From: Aquimarina sp. TRL1
Lineage (GTDB): Bacteria > Bacteroidota > Bacteroidia > Flavobacteriales > Flavobacteriaceae
Direction: 5' to 3'
Assembly: GCF_013365535.1 (NCBI RefSeq)
Contig: NZ_CP053590.1
Location: 102,001 to 166,000, forward strand
DNA length: 64,000 nucleotides
Made by a program: the position numbers and the translations under genes. This document shows, piece after piece, positions 9,331 through 18,051 of the stretch; positions within the stretch are counted from its first letter, which is position 1, and every line of letters starts with the position of its first letter. Below the pieces are notes generated by a model. The model saw only the letters and a program-made list of their open reading frames with translations. It did not search any database and had not been told where the DNA came from.

Positions 9331-11664
9331 ATGAATACAAATCAAGAGAAAATAGCCATTCTTTCTGAAAAGATGAATGCACTCATAAAAAAACATCAGG
9401 TTTTTACTAAGGAAATTATTCAGCTCAGAGATGAATTAAAAGAATTAAAATCAGCTGTTCAGAAAGAACCCAAAAGTACGCATACTACACAAAGTATACG
9501 CACTACTCCTGTAAAAACGGAAACACCTCCTAAAAAACAAATACAGCAACAACCTGCTACTCCTCATACAATTAGAAAAACTCCCCGGGTAAAAAAGAAA
9601 TCTAATCTTGAAAAATTCATAGGCGAAAACCTCATTAGTAAAATCGGTATTTTAATTACCATTATCGGAGTAGGTATCGGAGCAAAGTATTCTATTGAAA
9701 ATAACCTGATCAATCCGATAACCCGAATCATATTAGGATATCTTGCTGGTGCGGGATTGCTCTTCTTTGGAATCAAACTAAAGAAAAAATATAAAAATTA
9801 TAGTGCAGTTTTAGTCAGTGGAGCCATTGCTGTTCTTTATTTTATCACCTATGCTGCCTATGATTTGTATCAATTATTTCCTCAGATTTTAGCTTTTATA
9901 TTGATGCTTATTTTTACTGCCTTTGCTGTTATTACTGCTATTCAATATAACAAACAACTTATTGCGCATATTGGATTAGTAGGAGCATATGCGGTTCCTT
10001 TTCTTCTTAGTGACGGATCTGGTAAGGTAGAAATTTTGTTTAGTTATATGGCGATTGTCAATATAGGTATTCTCATAATCTCTTTTAAGAAATACTGGAA
10101 ACCACTTTATTATGTTTCTTTTGGTTTTACCTGGTTAATTTACCTCAGTTGGCATATAAGCGAATTCTCAGTAGAAAAAAATTTCAGTATCGCCCTTATT
10201 TTTGCGTTGCTATTTTTTGTTATTTTCTACACTACTTTTCTCGGATATAAACTCTTACAAAAAGAAGCCTATAAAAACAGAGATGCTATTCTTCCTTTTC
10301 TCAATTCCTTTATATTCTACGGAGTAGGATATGCTATCCTGGTTGATCATCCTACCGGGAAACATTTATTAGGACTTTTTACCTTAGGAAATGCTGTTTT
10401 ACACTTTATCCCTGGAGTTATTATCCATAGACTCAAACTAGGAAACAAAAGCTTATTATATTTTGTCTTAGGTCTTGTTTTGGTTTTTATCACAATTGCC
10501 ATACCTGTACAACTCGATGGAAACTGGGTAACATTATTATGGATTACTGAAGCTGCTTTACTTTTCTGGATTGGAAGAACAAAACAGATTTCTTTTTATG
10601 AAATCTTATCATATATCCTCATGTTGATTGGTTTCTTTAGTTTACTTCATGATTGGGGGAATTTCTATGGTCATTATTCTTTACACGCTCCAGAAAAGAA
10701 GATTACTCCTATTCTGAACAGTTGTTTCCTAACGGCAATTATCTGTATGGCTGGTTATGGATTTATATCATTCTTAGACCAATACAAAAACGATACATCA
10801 CCTTTAAAAAAAGGAAGCCTAATCCCTAAAATTGCTTCCTTTTTAATCCCTGCGATCCTCATTATTATTTGCTACAATTCATTCTTATTAGAAATCAATG
10901 CATATTGGGATCAATTATATCAAGATTCTCATATTCATAAAGGGGATCTGTATAAAACCAATGAAACCCTTATTTTATTTAAAAATATTTGGAGTATTTT
11001 ATATTCTCTCATCTTTATATCCCTGCTTTCTTTATTAAATACCTATATAATAAAGAATAAGTATCTCTCTATTGTAAACACCCTTTTTAATGGGTTATGT
11101 ATTTTCCTATTTTTGACAATAGGACTGTATACTATTAGTGAATTACGAGAAAGCTATCTGAATAAAGAGATCTCGGAGTATTACACTATTAGTTACTTCA
11201 CTATATTGATTCGATACATCGCTCTTGTTATCCTTGGAGGGGCAATATATGCGCTATACAAACAAACACAACATTTGATCTCTGAATTCAATATCGGATT
11301 CCTACGCCCTTTAACAGAGCTTTTTATTCATTTTGTGATTATTTGGGTTGCTAGCAGTGAACTTATTCATTGGCTGGATATGTCATCTGCAGAGCAATCT
11401 TATAAATTAGGACTGAGTATTTTATGGGGGATATATTCACTATTTCTCATAACGCTGGGAATTTGGAAAAAGAAAAAACACCTCCGTATTGGAGCTATCG
11501 TATTATTTGGGATTACACTCATCAAACTATTTCTATATGACATCTCACACCTGGGAACCATCGCCAAAACAATTGTCTTTGTCTCTCTGGGAATTCTATT
11601 GCTCATTATTTCTTTCTTATACAATAAATACAAACACATTATATCCGAAGAAAATGAAGATTAA
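9331..11664 (+). CDS. DUF2339 polytopic membrane protein
   Basis: 777 residues. The first 45 are charged and heptad-like (coiled coil), followed by a Thr/Pro/Lys-rich linker to about residue 90. After that come more than 20 hydrophobic segments to the C-terminus. 'FIGENLISKIGILITIIGVG' at the start of the membrane part is a hallmark of the DUF2339 family. The biochemical function of the family is unknown. The stop overlaps the start of the DUF3999 gene by 11 bases, so the two are co-translated; this partnership recurs in other bacteria, which suggests one envelope complex. Confidence 0.8.
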   Translation: MNTNQEKIAILSEKMNALIKKHQVFTKEIIQLRDELKELKSAVQKEPKSTHTTQSIRTTPVKTETPPKKQIQQQPATPHTIRKTPRVKKKSNLEKFIGENLISKIGILITIIGVGIGAKYSIENNLINPITRIILGYLAGAGLLFFGIKLKKKYKNYSAVLVSGAIAVLYFITYAAYDLYQLFPQILAFILMLIFTAFAVITAIQYNKQLIAHIGLVGAYAVPFLLSDGSGKVEILFSYMAIVNIGILIISFKKYWKPLYYVSFGFTWLIYLSWHISEFSVEKNFSIALIFALLFFVIFYTTFLGYKLLQKEAYKNRDAILPFLNSFIFYGVGYAILVDHPTGKHLLGLFTLGNAVLHFIPGVIIHRLKLGNKSLLYFVLGLVLVFITIAIPVQLDGNWVTLLWITEAALLFWIGRTKQISFYEILSYILMLIGFFSLLHDWGNFYGHYSLHAPEKKITPILNSCFLTAIICMAGYGFISFLDQYKNDTSPLKKGSLIPKIASFLIPAILIIICYNSFLLEINAYWDQLYQDSHIHKGDLYKTNETLILFKNIWSILYSLIFISLLSLLNTYIIKNKYLSIVNTLFNGLCIFLFLTIGLYTISELRESYLNKEISEYYTISYFTILIRYIALVILGGAIYALYKQTQHLISEFNIGFLRPLTELFIHFVIIWVASSELIHWLDMSSAEQSYKLGLSILWGIYSLFLITLGIWKKKKHLRIGAIVLFGITLIKLFLYDISHLGTIAKTIVFVSLGILLLIISFLYNKYKHIISEENED

Positions 11665-12910
11665 TTCAGTTTTTATTTCACTAATTATTACTGCGCTTCT
11701 TCCTTTTTCAGGGAAAGCACAAATGGAGTCTTTTGAATATTCGAGAACATTAAATGGAATAAATGACACCTGGCATACACTAAAAATTCCTAATGATATT
11801 TTTGCAAAAACAAAAAAGGATTTGTCTGATATTAGAATATATAAAGTTCTTAAAAATACAGATACAACAGAAATCCCTTATATCACAAAAATTGCCAAAA
11901 GAAAAACCACAATCCAAACCTTGCCTTCTTCTATCTTAAACACTGTAAGTCAAGGAAATAATCATTACATTACATTAAAAACACCCAACAAGCAACAAAG
12001 TAATCAAATTCAATTGTCCTTTCGACAAGTAAACTATGACTGGAAAGTAGTTTTGGAAGGAAGTCATGATCAAAAAGAATGGTTTTCTATTCTTGAAGAT
12101 TATAGAATTGTATCTATAAAAAATAAACAAACAAATTACCACTTCTCTACGCTTACTTTCCCTCCTGTCAATTTTACTTTTTTACGATTAAAAATTGCCA
12201 GCAAAGAAAAACCCATACTAAAGGAAGCAACAGTTTTGAGCCGTAGAGAGAAGAAAGCTATTTATGACACTTTTGCTATCTCCTCAATCAAGATTAGTGA
12301 ACATGCTTCTTCAAAAACGACTACAGCACTTCTATCGTTACAAAAACCTCTTCCTGTCAGCCTACTAAGTGTAGCTATAAAAGATACATTGGATTACTAC
12401 AGGCCAATTACTATAGCCTATTTGGCAGATAGTGTGCAAACAGAAAAAGGCTATATATATAATTTTAAGAATATACAGACAGGAACATTAAGCTCTGTAG
12501 AGCCAAACCGTTTCTCTTTTCCCTCTGTCACCACGCAAAAAATAAGAATTACTATTAACAATCATGATAATACGCCGATAACAATTGCTAAAATAATTGC
12601 CCAAGGATATCACCATGAAATAATCCCGAGATTTCCTGCTTATGATAAAGAGGCGAACTATTATCTCGTCTACGGAAATACAAAAATAGCAGCTCCACGG
12701 TATGATATTTTGCAATTTAAACACACTATTCCGGACTCTTTAGTTGCCATCACTGCAAATGAAGAGAAAAAAATCCCGCGATCAACGACGACAACCGCTA
12801 CTCCTCTATTCCAAAACAAATTATGGTTATGGAGTATAATGGGAGGTATCATTCTTATTCTGGGTTGGTTCTCTATAAAAATGATCCGTGAAAATAAAGC
12901 CTCTGATTAA
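11654..12910 (+). CDS. DUF3999-like membrane-anchored extracytoplasmic protein
   Basis: 418 residues from the ATG at 11654, inside the end of the DUF2339 gene. This start gives a clean signal peptide, MKINSVFISLIITALLPFSG then KAQ. A longer in-frame opening upstream exists but only reads through the DUF2339 gene. The body is rich in beta strands. One hydrophobic helix near the C-terminus (about 390-410) is followed by KMIRENKASD, so the bulk should face the periplasm. Placement in DUF3999 rests on the layout and on the DUF2339 partner. It probably forms a complex with the upstream product; function unknown. Confidence 0.65.
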   Translation: MKINSVFISLIITALLPFSGKAQMESFEYSRTLNGINDTWHTLKIPNDIFAKTKKDLSDIRIYKVLKNTDTTEIPYITKIAKRKTTIQTLPSSILNTVSQGNNHYITLKTPNKQQSNQIQLSFRQVNYDWKVVLEGSHDQKEWFSILEDYRIVSIKNKQTNYHFSTLTFPPVNFTFLRLKIASKEKPILKEATVLSRREKKAIYDTFAISSIKISEHASSKTTTALLSLQKPLPVSLLSVAIKDTLDYYRPITIAYLADSVQTEKGYIYNFKNIQTGTLSSVEPNRFSFPSVTTQKIRITINNHDNTPITIAKIIAQGYHHEIIPRFPAYDKEANYYLVYGNTKIAAPRYDILQFKHTIPDSLVAITANEEKKIPRSTTTTATPLFQNKLWLWSIMGGIILILGWFSIKMIRENKASD

Positions 12911-12978
12911 ATAGTAAAAATGTATATATTTTAGTTCTTTTGCAGTACTAGGAAACATTAACCTGAGAAAGTATATCA

Positions 12979-13440
12979 TTGAAAAAGAAAGCTCCCGATA
13001 CTACATTAAAAAACATTCGTGTTTTGTTGTTTTTTTCAGTTGTATTGACTTCGTTAACCCTTTATAGTCAAAAGAACAACCATCTCATTAAATCAACAGA
13101 ATCAACTGCTGTATACTGTGAGGTGACCTCTCTCGACTTATTGGAAAAAGCGATCTTTCCTGATTGTTTTTCAATCAAGTTTATGGGAGTTTCTCATAAA
13201 CGGAAAAAAGATGGAGAACCTATTCAATCCAGAATTCATTTATTAATAGAAGCTGATTCTTTTTTTGAATTTACTGAGTTATCTGTTCACGGAATACAAG
13301 GAAAAACAAAAGAAGAAGATGGTCTCACCGAGGAAGAAAGATACGACAGTTATGATTGTAATGGATATATTATCCAATTAAGAGACTTTATTATTTCTGA
13401 TAAATTGATTATTAAATTAAGCGTAGACAACACCAATTAA
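12979..13440 (+). CDS. Small exported protein of unknown function
   Basis: 153 residues. The only usable start is a TTG at 12979. It gives a basic N-terminus (KKKAPDTTLKNIR) and a hydrophobic stretch ending near 'TLYSQ', a plausible signal peptide. The mature part has two Cys residues and an acidic middle 'KEEDGLTEEERYDSYDC'. I do not recognise a family. It lies 68 bases after the DUF3999 gene and could be in the same transcript. Confidence 0.5.
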   Translation: MKKKAPDTTLKNIRVLLFFSVVLTSLTLYSQKNNHLIKSTESTAVYCEVTSLDLLEKAIFPDCFSIKFMGVSHKRKKDGEPIQSRIHLLIEADSFFEFTELSVHGIQGKTKEEDGLTEEERYDSYDCNGYIIQLRDFIISDKLIIKLSVDNTN

Positions 13441-13596
13441 CTCAATATATAATAGACAAAGCTCCTTTTTAGCCTCGTTTTAATTTTTATTTTTTATTTT
13501 AGTTCTGTTAAAACTTATGCAAAAGCTTTCTTTTTTAATAATAAAGAGAATTCAAAGCATAAGAACTATAGAAATCCCCGAACAAAACAAAATGAT

Positions 13597-14091
13597 ATGA
13601 AATACCTATCTATCTTAGTTATCGCTACATTTTTCCTATCCTATCAAGGAAATGCGAAAAATAACATGAATGCCCCCGTTACCAAACGTATTAGTAATCC
13701 TTCTGACACGCTAAAAGTGACACATAAGGACATGACTCTTTTTTTAATACGAAAGAAGTATAAAGGAGAAAAGCTAGATATTACAGCTAAAGAACTTTTA
13801 AAAGGAAGTGAACCTACCTATACATTAGAAAAAGCCTATGTAACCCATCAGGGGAATACAATTGATCTAGCTTGTTCTAATATCTATAATCCTTGGGTAG
13901 GAGAGCAAATAAATGAAGGAACGAAGCGCAGAATTTCTTTTATTGAAAAGAAAAGTGGAGAAACTATTATATATGCTGTTTTTTCTACTGCGGCTGATAT
14001 ATATGCTGTAGAATGGTCTGTAAAAGGGAACACTGGTTCTCGACTAGAAATGTCTAACAGCAGTAAATTTCTAAACAAATACAATCATTAA
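13597..14091 (+). CDS. Small exported protein of unknown function
   Basis: 164 residues with an ATG start and a clear signal peptide (hydrophobic residues 4-17, cleavage near 'GNAKN'). The mature domain is probably all-beta, with one Cys. No family is recognised. Size, export and position resemble the preceding small gene, but the sequences are not obviously related. It ends at a terminator shared with the convergent marR-GNAT gene. Confidence 0.55.
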   Translation: MKYLSILVIATFFLSYQGNAKNNMNAPVTKRISNPSDTLKVTHKDMTLFLIRKKYKGEKLDITAKELLKGSEPTYTLEKAYVTHQGNTIDLACSNIYNPWVGEQINEGTKRRISFIEKKSGETIIYAVFSTAADIYAVEWSVKGNTGSRLEMSNSSKFLNKYNH

Positions 14092-14099
14092 AAAAAATA

Positions 14100-14141
14100 A
14101 TAACTTAAAGTGGTTCCTATTAGAACCATTTTAAGTTATCT
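14100..14141. terminator. Bidirectional terminator
   Basis: AACTTAAAGTGGTTC / GAACCATTTTAAGTT stem with a 6-base loop. It separates the convergent genes at 13597 and 14131 and overlaps the last codons of the latter. Confidence 0.7.
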
Positions 14142-15084
14142 CTAACTCCATTTGGATATTACTCCGTTCATAAGGAGTTACTCTCCCTGGTATTTTCTTA
14201 AAGTTTAATTTTTGATACAAGGAAATAGCTGCTTTTAGAACTGTATTACTCTCTAAATATATTTTTTTAGCTCCCAGTGACTTTGCATGTTCTATAACAG
14301 CTTGCCCTAATAACTTACCAATTCCCATCCCCTGTACTTCAGAAGATACTGCCATTTTGGCCAATTCAAAATCATAATATTCATCATCTGGCTTTATCAA
14401 TGCGCAAACTCCTACAGGCTTGTCTTTATACAATGCAACTAAAATAGCTCCTCCCCTATTCAATATATACGACTCTGGATTATCCAGAGACTTATAATCC
14501 ATCTCCTCCATTTTGAAATATTTCTCTATCCAGGATTTATTAAGTGCCTTGAAATCTTCTTTATACTTCCCCTCATACGGAATGATCTTTACATTTTTTG
14601 ATTCCCTGATTTTCTTTTGTTTCATGACTCTTGATACCATTGATTGTTGTTCTACTAAATATTCTAATTCCTCAATAGCCTTCCAGATATTATGTCTGGT
14701 ATCTTTTAGCATTTCCTCTACTGCATTCTCTACATCTATATACTGATCCTTAATTGTTATAGCTATTTCTTTTCCTTTTTCTGACAACAGTAAAATAGTT
14801 CGCCTTCCATCTTCCTGATCTTTTTTTTCTTTTAGGATCCCCTCTTTGATCATTTCCTTTACGGTCTTACTAACAGAAGGGTGAGAATGTCCTATTTCTT
14901 TGGCTATTTCTGTTATTGATGCACTCTCTTCCTGAGAAATAACATAAAAAACAGGAAACCATTTTGGTTTTAGAGAAACCCCATACATATCATAAACCAG
15001 TTTTGCATCATCCATCAAAAGCTCGCTTAGCATCCTCAACCTTGTTCCTAATGCCATTTTACCTACTCTTTCAAAAAAATTCAT
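14131..15084 (-). CDS. MarR-type regulator fused to a GNAT acetyltransferase
   Basis: 317 residues. Residues 1 to about 150 form a winged-helix MarR domain: 'ITEIAKEIGHSHPSVSKTVKEMIKEGIL' is the recognition helix region and 'EDGRRTILLLSEKG' the wing. Residues from about 170 to 317 form a GNAT domain with 'ELAKMAVSSEVQGMGIGKLLGQAVIEHA' as the acetyl-CoA loop (motif A) and 'ESNTVLKAAISLYQKLNFKKI' as motif B. Fusions of this kind are a known family. The acetyl acceptor is unknown; either DNA binding responds to acetyl-CoA or the enzyme acts on a small molecule whose genes it controls. A perfect palindrome lies 8 bases upstream of its start, pointing to autoregulation. Confidence 0.88.
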   Translation of the reverse strand: MNFFERVGKMALGTRLRMLSELLMDDAKLVYDMYGVSLKPKWFPVFYVISQEESASITEIAKEIGHSHPSVSKTVKEMIKEGILKEKKDQEDGRRTILLLSEKGKEIAITIKDQYIDVENAVEEMLKDTRHNIWKAIEELEYLVEQQSMVSRVMKQKKIRESKNVKIIPYEGKYKEDFKALNKSWIEKYFKMEEMDYKSLDNPESYILNRGGAILVALYKDKPVGVCALIKPDDEYYDFELAKMAVSSEVQGMGIGKLLGQAVIEHAKSLGAKKIYLESNTVLKAAISLYQKLNFKKIPGRVTPYERSNIQMELEIT

Positions 15085-15092
15085 AGTATAAA

Positions 15093-15122
15093 TATATTTA
15101 CGTAATCAGTTACGTAAATATA
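15093..15122. promoter_or_regulatory. Palindromic operator of the MarR-GNAT gene
   Basis: TATATTTACGTAA-TCAG-TTACGTAAATATA: perfect 13-bp arms around a 4-base spacer. It sits just upstream of the start codon at 15084, and on the minus strand it includes TATATTTA, close to the -7 consensus. Symmetry and position suit binding of the dimeric MarR domain over the promoter. Confidence 0.65.
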
Positions 15123-15142
15123 CACATAATAATTAAAAAAAT

Positions 15143-15174
15143 AAAAAACACAGCTTCTAGGCTGTGTTTTTTTA
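15143..15174 (-). terminator. Terminator of the rhodanese lipoprotein gene
   Basis: AAAAACACAGC / GCTGTGTTTTTTT hairpin with T-runs on both strands. It lies downstream of the leftward gene at 15209-15613. Confidence 0.7.
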
Positions 15175-15208
15175 TTGACTATCTGTATTATTTACAGCAC
15201 TTATCTTT

Positions 15209-15613
15209 TTATTCTTTCATCAGAACTGGTTTCCCTTCGTATGTCCATTTAGTTAATCCACCTTTCAGATCATACACTTTAGTATAACCAGCTTTTTCCA
15301 TATACGTAGCACACTTATTACTTCTTCTTCCTCGTTTACAATATACAGCTACGGGTTTTGATTTATCAATTTGCTGAATTTTTTTCTCAAAATCCTTATC
15401 ATTAACATCAATATTAATAGCTCCTTCTATATGTCCAGAGGCATATTCTCTCGGAGTTCTAACATCTATTAACTGTACTTTTTCTGCTTCTAATAAAGAG
15501 GTCATTTCTTCAACAGAGATTACTTTTATAACTGCAGTATCTTTCTGAGGTGTAGTATTACAATTTACCAATAAGAGGCACAACAATATAGTAGGAAAAA
15601 ATCTAAGGTTCAT
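15209..15613 (-). CDS. Rhodanese-domain lipoprotein
   Basis: 134 residues. The N-terminus ends in a lipobox-like 'LLLVNC' with Cys18 as the lipidation site, so it should be membrane-anchored on the periplasmic side. Residues 30-130 form one rhodanese domain with 'DVRTPREYASGHIEGAINID' and active-site Cys92 in the loop CKRGRRS. Rhodaneses carry sulfane sulfur as a persulfide; the substrate here is unknown. It is last in a leftward series of four thiol/sulfur genes (17275 to 15209), 57 bases after the cytoplasmic rhodanese gene. Confidence 0.85.
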   Translation of the reverse strand: MNLRFFPTILLCLLLVNCNTTPQKDTAVIKVISVEEMTSLLEAEKVQLIDVRTPREYASGHIEGAINIDVNDKDFEKKIQQIDKSKPVAVYCKRGRRSNKCATYMEKAGYTKVYDLKGGLTKWTYEGKPVLMKE

Positions 15614-15670
15614 AGGGACTAAATTAAATTTAGGAAAGGTAGGTATGATTTATTAAAAAAGCCAATATAA

Positions 15671-15985
15671 CTACTCTTCTACAATTTCTCCTTCCCACTC
15701 CATAAAACCTCCTAGAAGATTGTACGTAGTTTCAAATCCCATTTGATTCATTAATGCACATGCTTGTGCGCTTCGAGCTCCGGAACGACAATAAACGTAA
15801 TACTTTTTGGATTTATCCAGTTTTTCGATTTCATCCAAAAATCCTTGTCCTTGTCTAATATCAATATTAATCATATTTGGAATATGTCCTTCCTCCACCT
15901 CATCTTCTGTTCTTACATCCAAGATTACAACATCTGTATCGGTAGCGATACCTTCCTGCCATTCTTCTTGTGTATAATCTGCCAT
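15671..15985 (-). CDS. Single-domain cytoplasmic rhodanese
   Basis: 104 residues, one complete rhodanese domain without a signal peptide. 'LDVRTEDEVEEGHIPNMINID' is the N-terminal hallmark, and Cys66 in CRSGARS is the persulfide-forming residue. Such small rhodaneses act as sulfur donors or in persulfide detoxification. It lies between a thioredoxin-fold gene and a rhodanese lipoprotein. A -7 element at 16024-16031 suggests that it also has its own promoter. Confidence 0.9.
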   Translation of the reverse strand: MADYTQEEWQEGIATDTDVVILDVRTEDEVEEGHIPNMINIDIRQGQGFLDEIEKLDKSKKYYVYCRSGARSAQACALMNQMGFETTYNLLGGFMEWEGEIVEE

Positions 15986-16023
15986 TCTATTTAATTTTAA
16001 TTTACTATAAATTTATTACTATA

Positions 16024-16031
16024 CAAATATA
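16024..16031 (-). promoter_or_regulatory. Probable -7 element upstream of the cytoplasmic rhodanese
   Basis: On the minus strand TATATTTG, a perfect match to TAnnTTTG, 38 bases before the start at 15985. No clear -33 box. Confidence 0.45.
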
Positions 16032-16071
16032 CTACAGTCGATTTGTTATTTTAAAACTTTATCGTCCCATA

Positions 16072-16698
16072 TCATACTTTTATACTACAACCAATTGCTT
16101 TTGTAGTTTTTATTTTTATTTCCTCTCCTTTGAGCAAAGCTGTAATTGCGTCTTCGACGTACTTCTCATTTGCCAATGAGGCATCTTTATAGTTATTATC
16201 AATAGCTCCTATGTATTGAACAATATTTCCTTTAGCCGTTTTTTGCAAAACGTATACATGAGGTGTTTTCTTAGCTCCATAAAGAGGATAAATTTGTTGT
16301 CCGTTATCATATAAATAAGGAAAAGTAAACCCTTTTTCTTTTGCTCTTATTTTCATATTTTCGAAACTATCCTCAGGGTATGCTTTGGAATTATTAGGAT
16401 TAATAGCAATCACCGGGTATCCTTTTTCTTTAAACTTTCCATCCAATGCTATAATTCGATCTTCATAAGCCACCGAATACGGACAGTGATTACACGTAAA
16501 AATGACAATAAAGCCCTTTGCTTCTTTATAATCTTGTAAAGAGACCATTGAATCATCAATATTCTTTAAACTAAAATCAGTAGCTACATCCCCTACTGTG
16601 TATCCTCTTTTATTTTGTCTTTTTTGTACCTTTCCCCAAGCAAAGGCACCAATTGCAATAATTGCTGCAACAACCACAAGAAACTTAAGTGTTTTCAT
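16072..16698 (-). CDS. Exported thioredoxin-like redoxin (AhpC/TSA family)
   Basis: 208 residues. Residues 5-20 form a hydrophobic signal or anchor, and the thioredoxin fold follows. 'VGDVATDFSLKNIDDSMVSL' is the typical redoxin opening. The active site is C69-N-H-C72 followed by PYS, then 'EDRIIALDGKFKEKGYPVIAINPN' and the cis-Pro segment 'KTPHVYVL'. This CxxC redoxin family is common in Bacteroidota; it probably reduces or isomerises extracytoplasmic thiols, with an unknown partner. It is followed by two rhodaneses and preceded by a TlpA-like lipoprotein. Confidence 0.83.
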   Translation of the reverse strand: MKTLKFLVVVAAIIAIGAFAWGKVQKRQNKRGYTVGDVATDFSLKNIDDSMVSLQDYKEAKGFIVIFTCNHCPYSVAYEDRIIALDGKFKEKGYPVIAINPNNSKAYPEDSFENMKIRAKEKGFTFPYLYDNGQQIYPLYGAKKTPHVYVLQKTAKGNIVQYIGAIDNNYKDASLANEKYVEDAITALLKGEEIKIKTTKAIGCSIKV

Positions 16699-16753
16699 AT
16701 CAATGCTTTTTTTGGTTAATATAATGTTTAAAATACAGTATATCCTATATTTA

Positions 16754-17275
16754 CTACATCATTTTTCTCAATTCTGTTTTTAACTCGTTATAAGTAAAAG
16801 ACCGTTCATAAAAATAACGCGTCTTCCCCTTATAAATGATTGTTGCAGGAATAGAACCTGACCATTCCTCACTAACCTTCGGAATCCAGGTATTGGCATC
16901 CGGATCATCAAGTAATACCACTTTACTTTTTATCTGTTGTTTTTTCAAAAAAGGAATCAGCTTAGATTCTACATCTGTTGGCAAATCCAAACTTACTAAT
17001 AATACCTCTACCCCTTTTTCTTTATACTCACTATTAATCAATTCAAAATAAGGGAGCTCAGCTATACATGGTTTACACCATGTTGCCCAAAAATTAATCA
17101 ATCTTACTTTTCCATCATCAATATGCAATAACGATTCAAAACTCTTAAAATCATATATAGGGATCTCTACTCCTCCTTTGACAAGCACTTCTTTAGGAGT
17201 CATAGTCAATTGTTGTTCTCCTTTACATCCGGAAAACAATAGTATTATCGCAATAAGTAATACGCTCCTCTTCAT
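16754..17275 (-). CDS. TlpA-like thioredoxin lipoprotein
   Basis: 173 residues from the ATG at 17275, chosen because it gives a proper lipoprotein signal: MKRSVLLIAIILLFSGC with Cys17 as the lipidated residue. A longer reading from 17305 adds ten residues that break this pattern. The thioredoxin domain has 'LINFWATWCKPC' with Cys67 and Cys70, and a later cis-Pro in 'SIPATIIYKG'. TlpA/ResA-type proteins reduce disulfides in the periplasm, for example during cytochrome c maturation. It is first in the leftward redox group and divergent from the marR-yceI unit. Confidence 0.87.
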   Translation of the reverse strand: MKRSVLLIAIILLFSGCKGEQQLTMTPKEVLVKGGVEIPIYDFKSFESLLHIDDGKVRLINFWATWCKPCIAELPYFELINSEYKEKGVEVLLVSLDLPTDVESKLIPFLKKQQIKSKVVLLDDPDANTWIPKVSEEWSGSIPATIIYKGKTRYFYERSFTYNELKTELRKMM

Positions 17276-17534
17276 ATAATTATACGTACAATCTTTATTA
17301 ATCACATTTATAATGCTAAAAGCAATTTATTGAAGTCCTTTATTCACTGCGTGAGATGCTAAGACTCCTATCTTTATCAAAATTATTTTCATCGCATACA
17401 AACAACACATGGAATAAACCTGGTATATAGTTTCCTACATAAAAAATAATAATTCAATGGGACAATATTACTATTTAAGCTGGTCTTGCCTTCAACTTTA
17501 ACAAAGAATTAATATCTGTATTATCAAAAAGTTA

Positions 17535-17542
17535 TACATTTG
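17535..17542 (+). promoter_or_regulatory. Probable -7 element of the marR-yceI unit
   Basis: TACATTTG matches TAnnTTTG. It overlaps the 16-bp palindrome at 17538-17553 and lies 25 bases before the proposed GTG start. Confidence 0.5.
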
Positions 17543-17553
17543 TATATACAAAT
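17538..17553. promoter_or_regulatory. Palindromic operator of the marR-yceI unit
   Basis: ATTTGTATATACAAAT is a perfect 16-bp palindrome placed over the promoter -7 element, just upstream of the marR start. A MarR dimer bound here would block RNA polymerase. Confidence 0.6.
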
Positions 17554-17566
17554 ATCGTACATACAA

Positions 17567-18022
17567 GTGAAAATCGAAGAACTATTAAAAGTCAAAGGAG
17601 AATTCCCTATCGAACAAAAAGTAATTGTCAATCTTTTATATACAGGAAACTGGGCAAATGAAAATATCAGCAATACCTTAAAAGCCTTCGATATTTCTAT
17701 TCAGCAATTCAATGTACTGCGTATACTAAAAGGGCAAAATGGAAAGGCTGCAAACCTCTCAACCATACAAGAGCGAATGATCAGCAAAATGTCTAATACG
17801 ACACGACTTATTGATAAACTTGTAACAAAAGGACTAGTAACCCGAATAACGTGTCCTACTAACAGAAGAAAAATAGAGATTACCATCACCAGAGAAGGGC
17901 TTTCTCTTTTGGAAATTATACACCCTATAATAATTGCCACAGAAAAACGACTAACGAGTAAGTTGACTAAAAAAGAACAAGAAACCCTAAATCTTTTATT
18001 AGATAAATTAAAAACTCAATAA
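17567..18022 (+). CDS. MarR family transcriptional regulator
   Basis: 151 residues from the GTG at 17567. An upstream TTG at 17540 lies inside the promoter -7 element and operator, so it is rejected. The winged-helix core is 'ISIQQFNVLRILKGQ', then 'LSTIQERMISKMSNTTRLIDKLVTKGLV' (recognition helix), then 'RITCPTNRRKIEITITREG' (wing). Long helices at both ends form the dimer. It is followed after 29 bases by yceI, a pairing often seen in Bacteroidota, and probably represses the unit through the palindrome at 17538. The inducing ligand is unknown. Confidence 0.87.
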   Translation: MKIEELLKVKGEFPIEQKVIVNLLYTGNWANENISNTLKAFDISIQQFNVLRILKGQNGKAANLSTIQERMISKMSNTTRLIDKLVTKGLVTRITCPTNRRKIEITITREGLSLLEIIHPIIIATEKRLTSKLTKKEQETLNLLLDKLKTQ

Positions 18023-18051
18023 CTATAAATATTCAATTAAAATTTGCAAAA

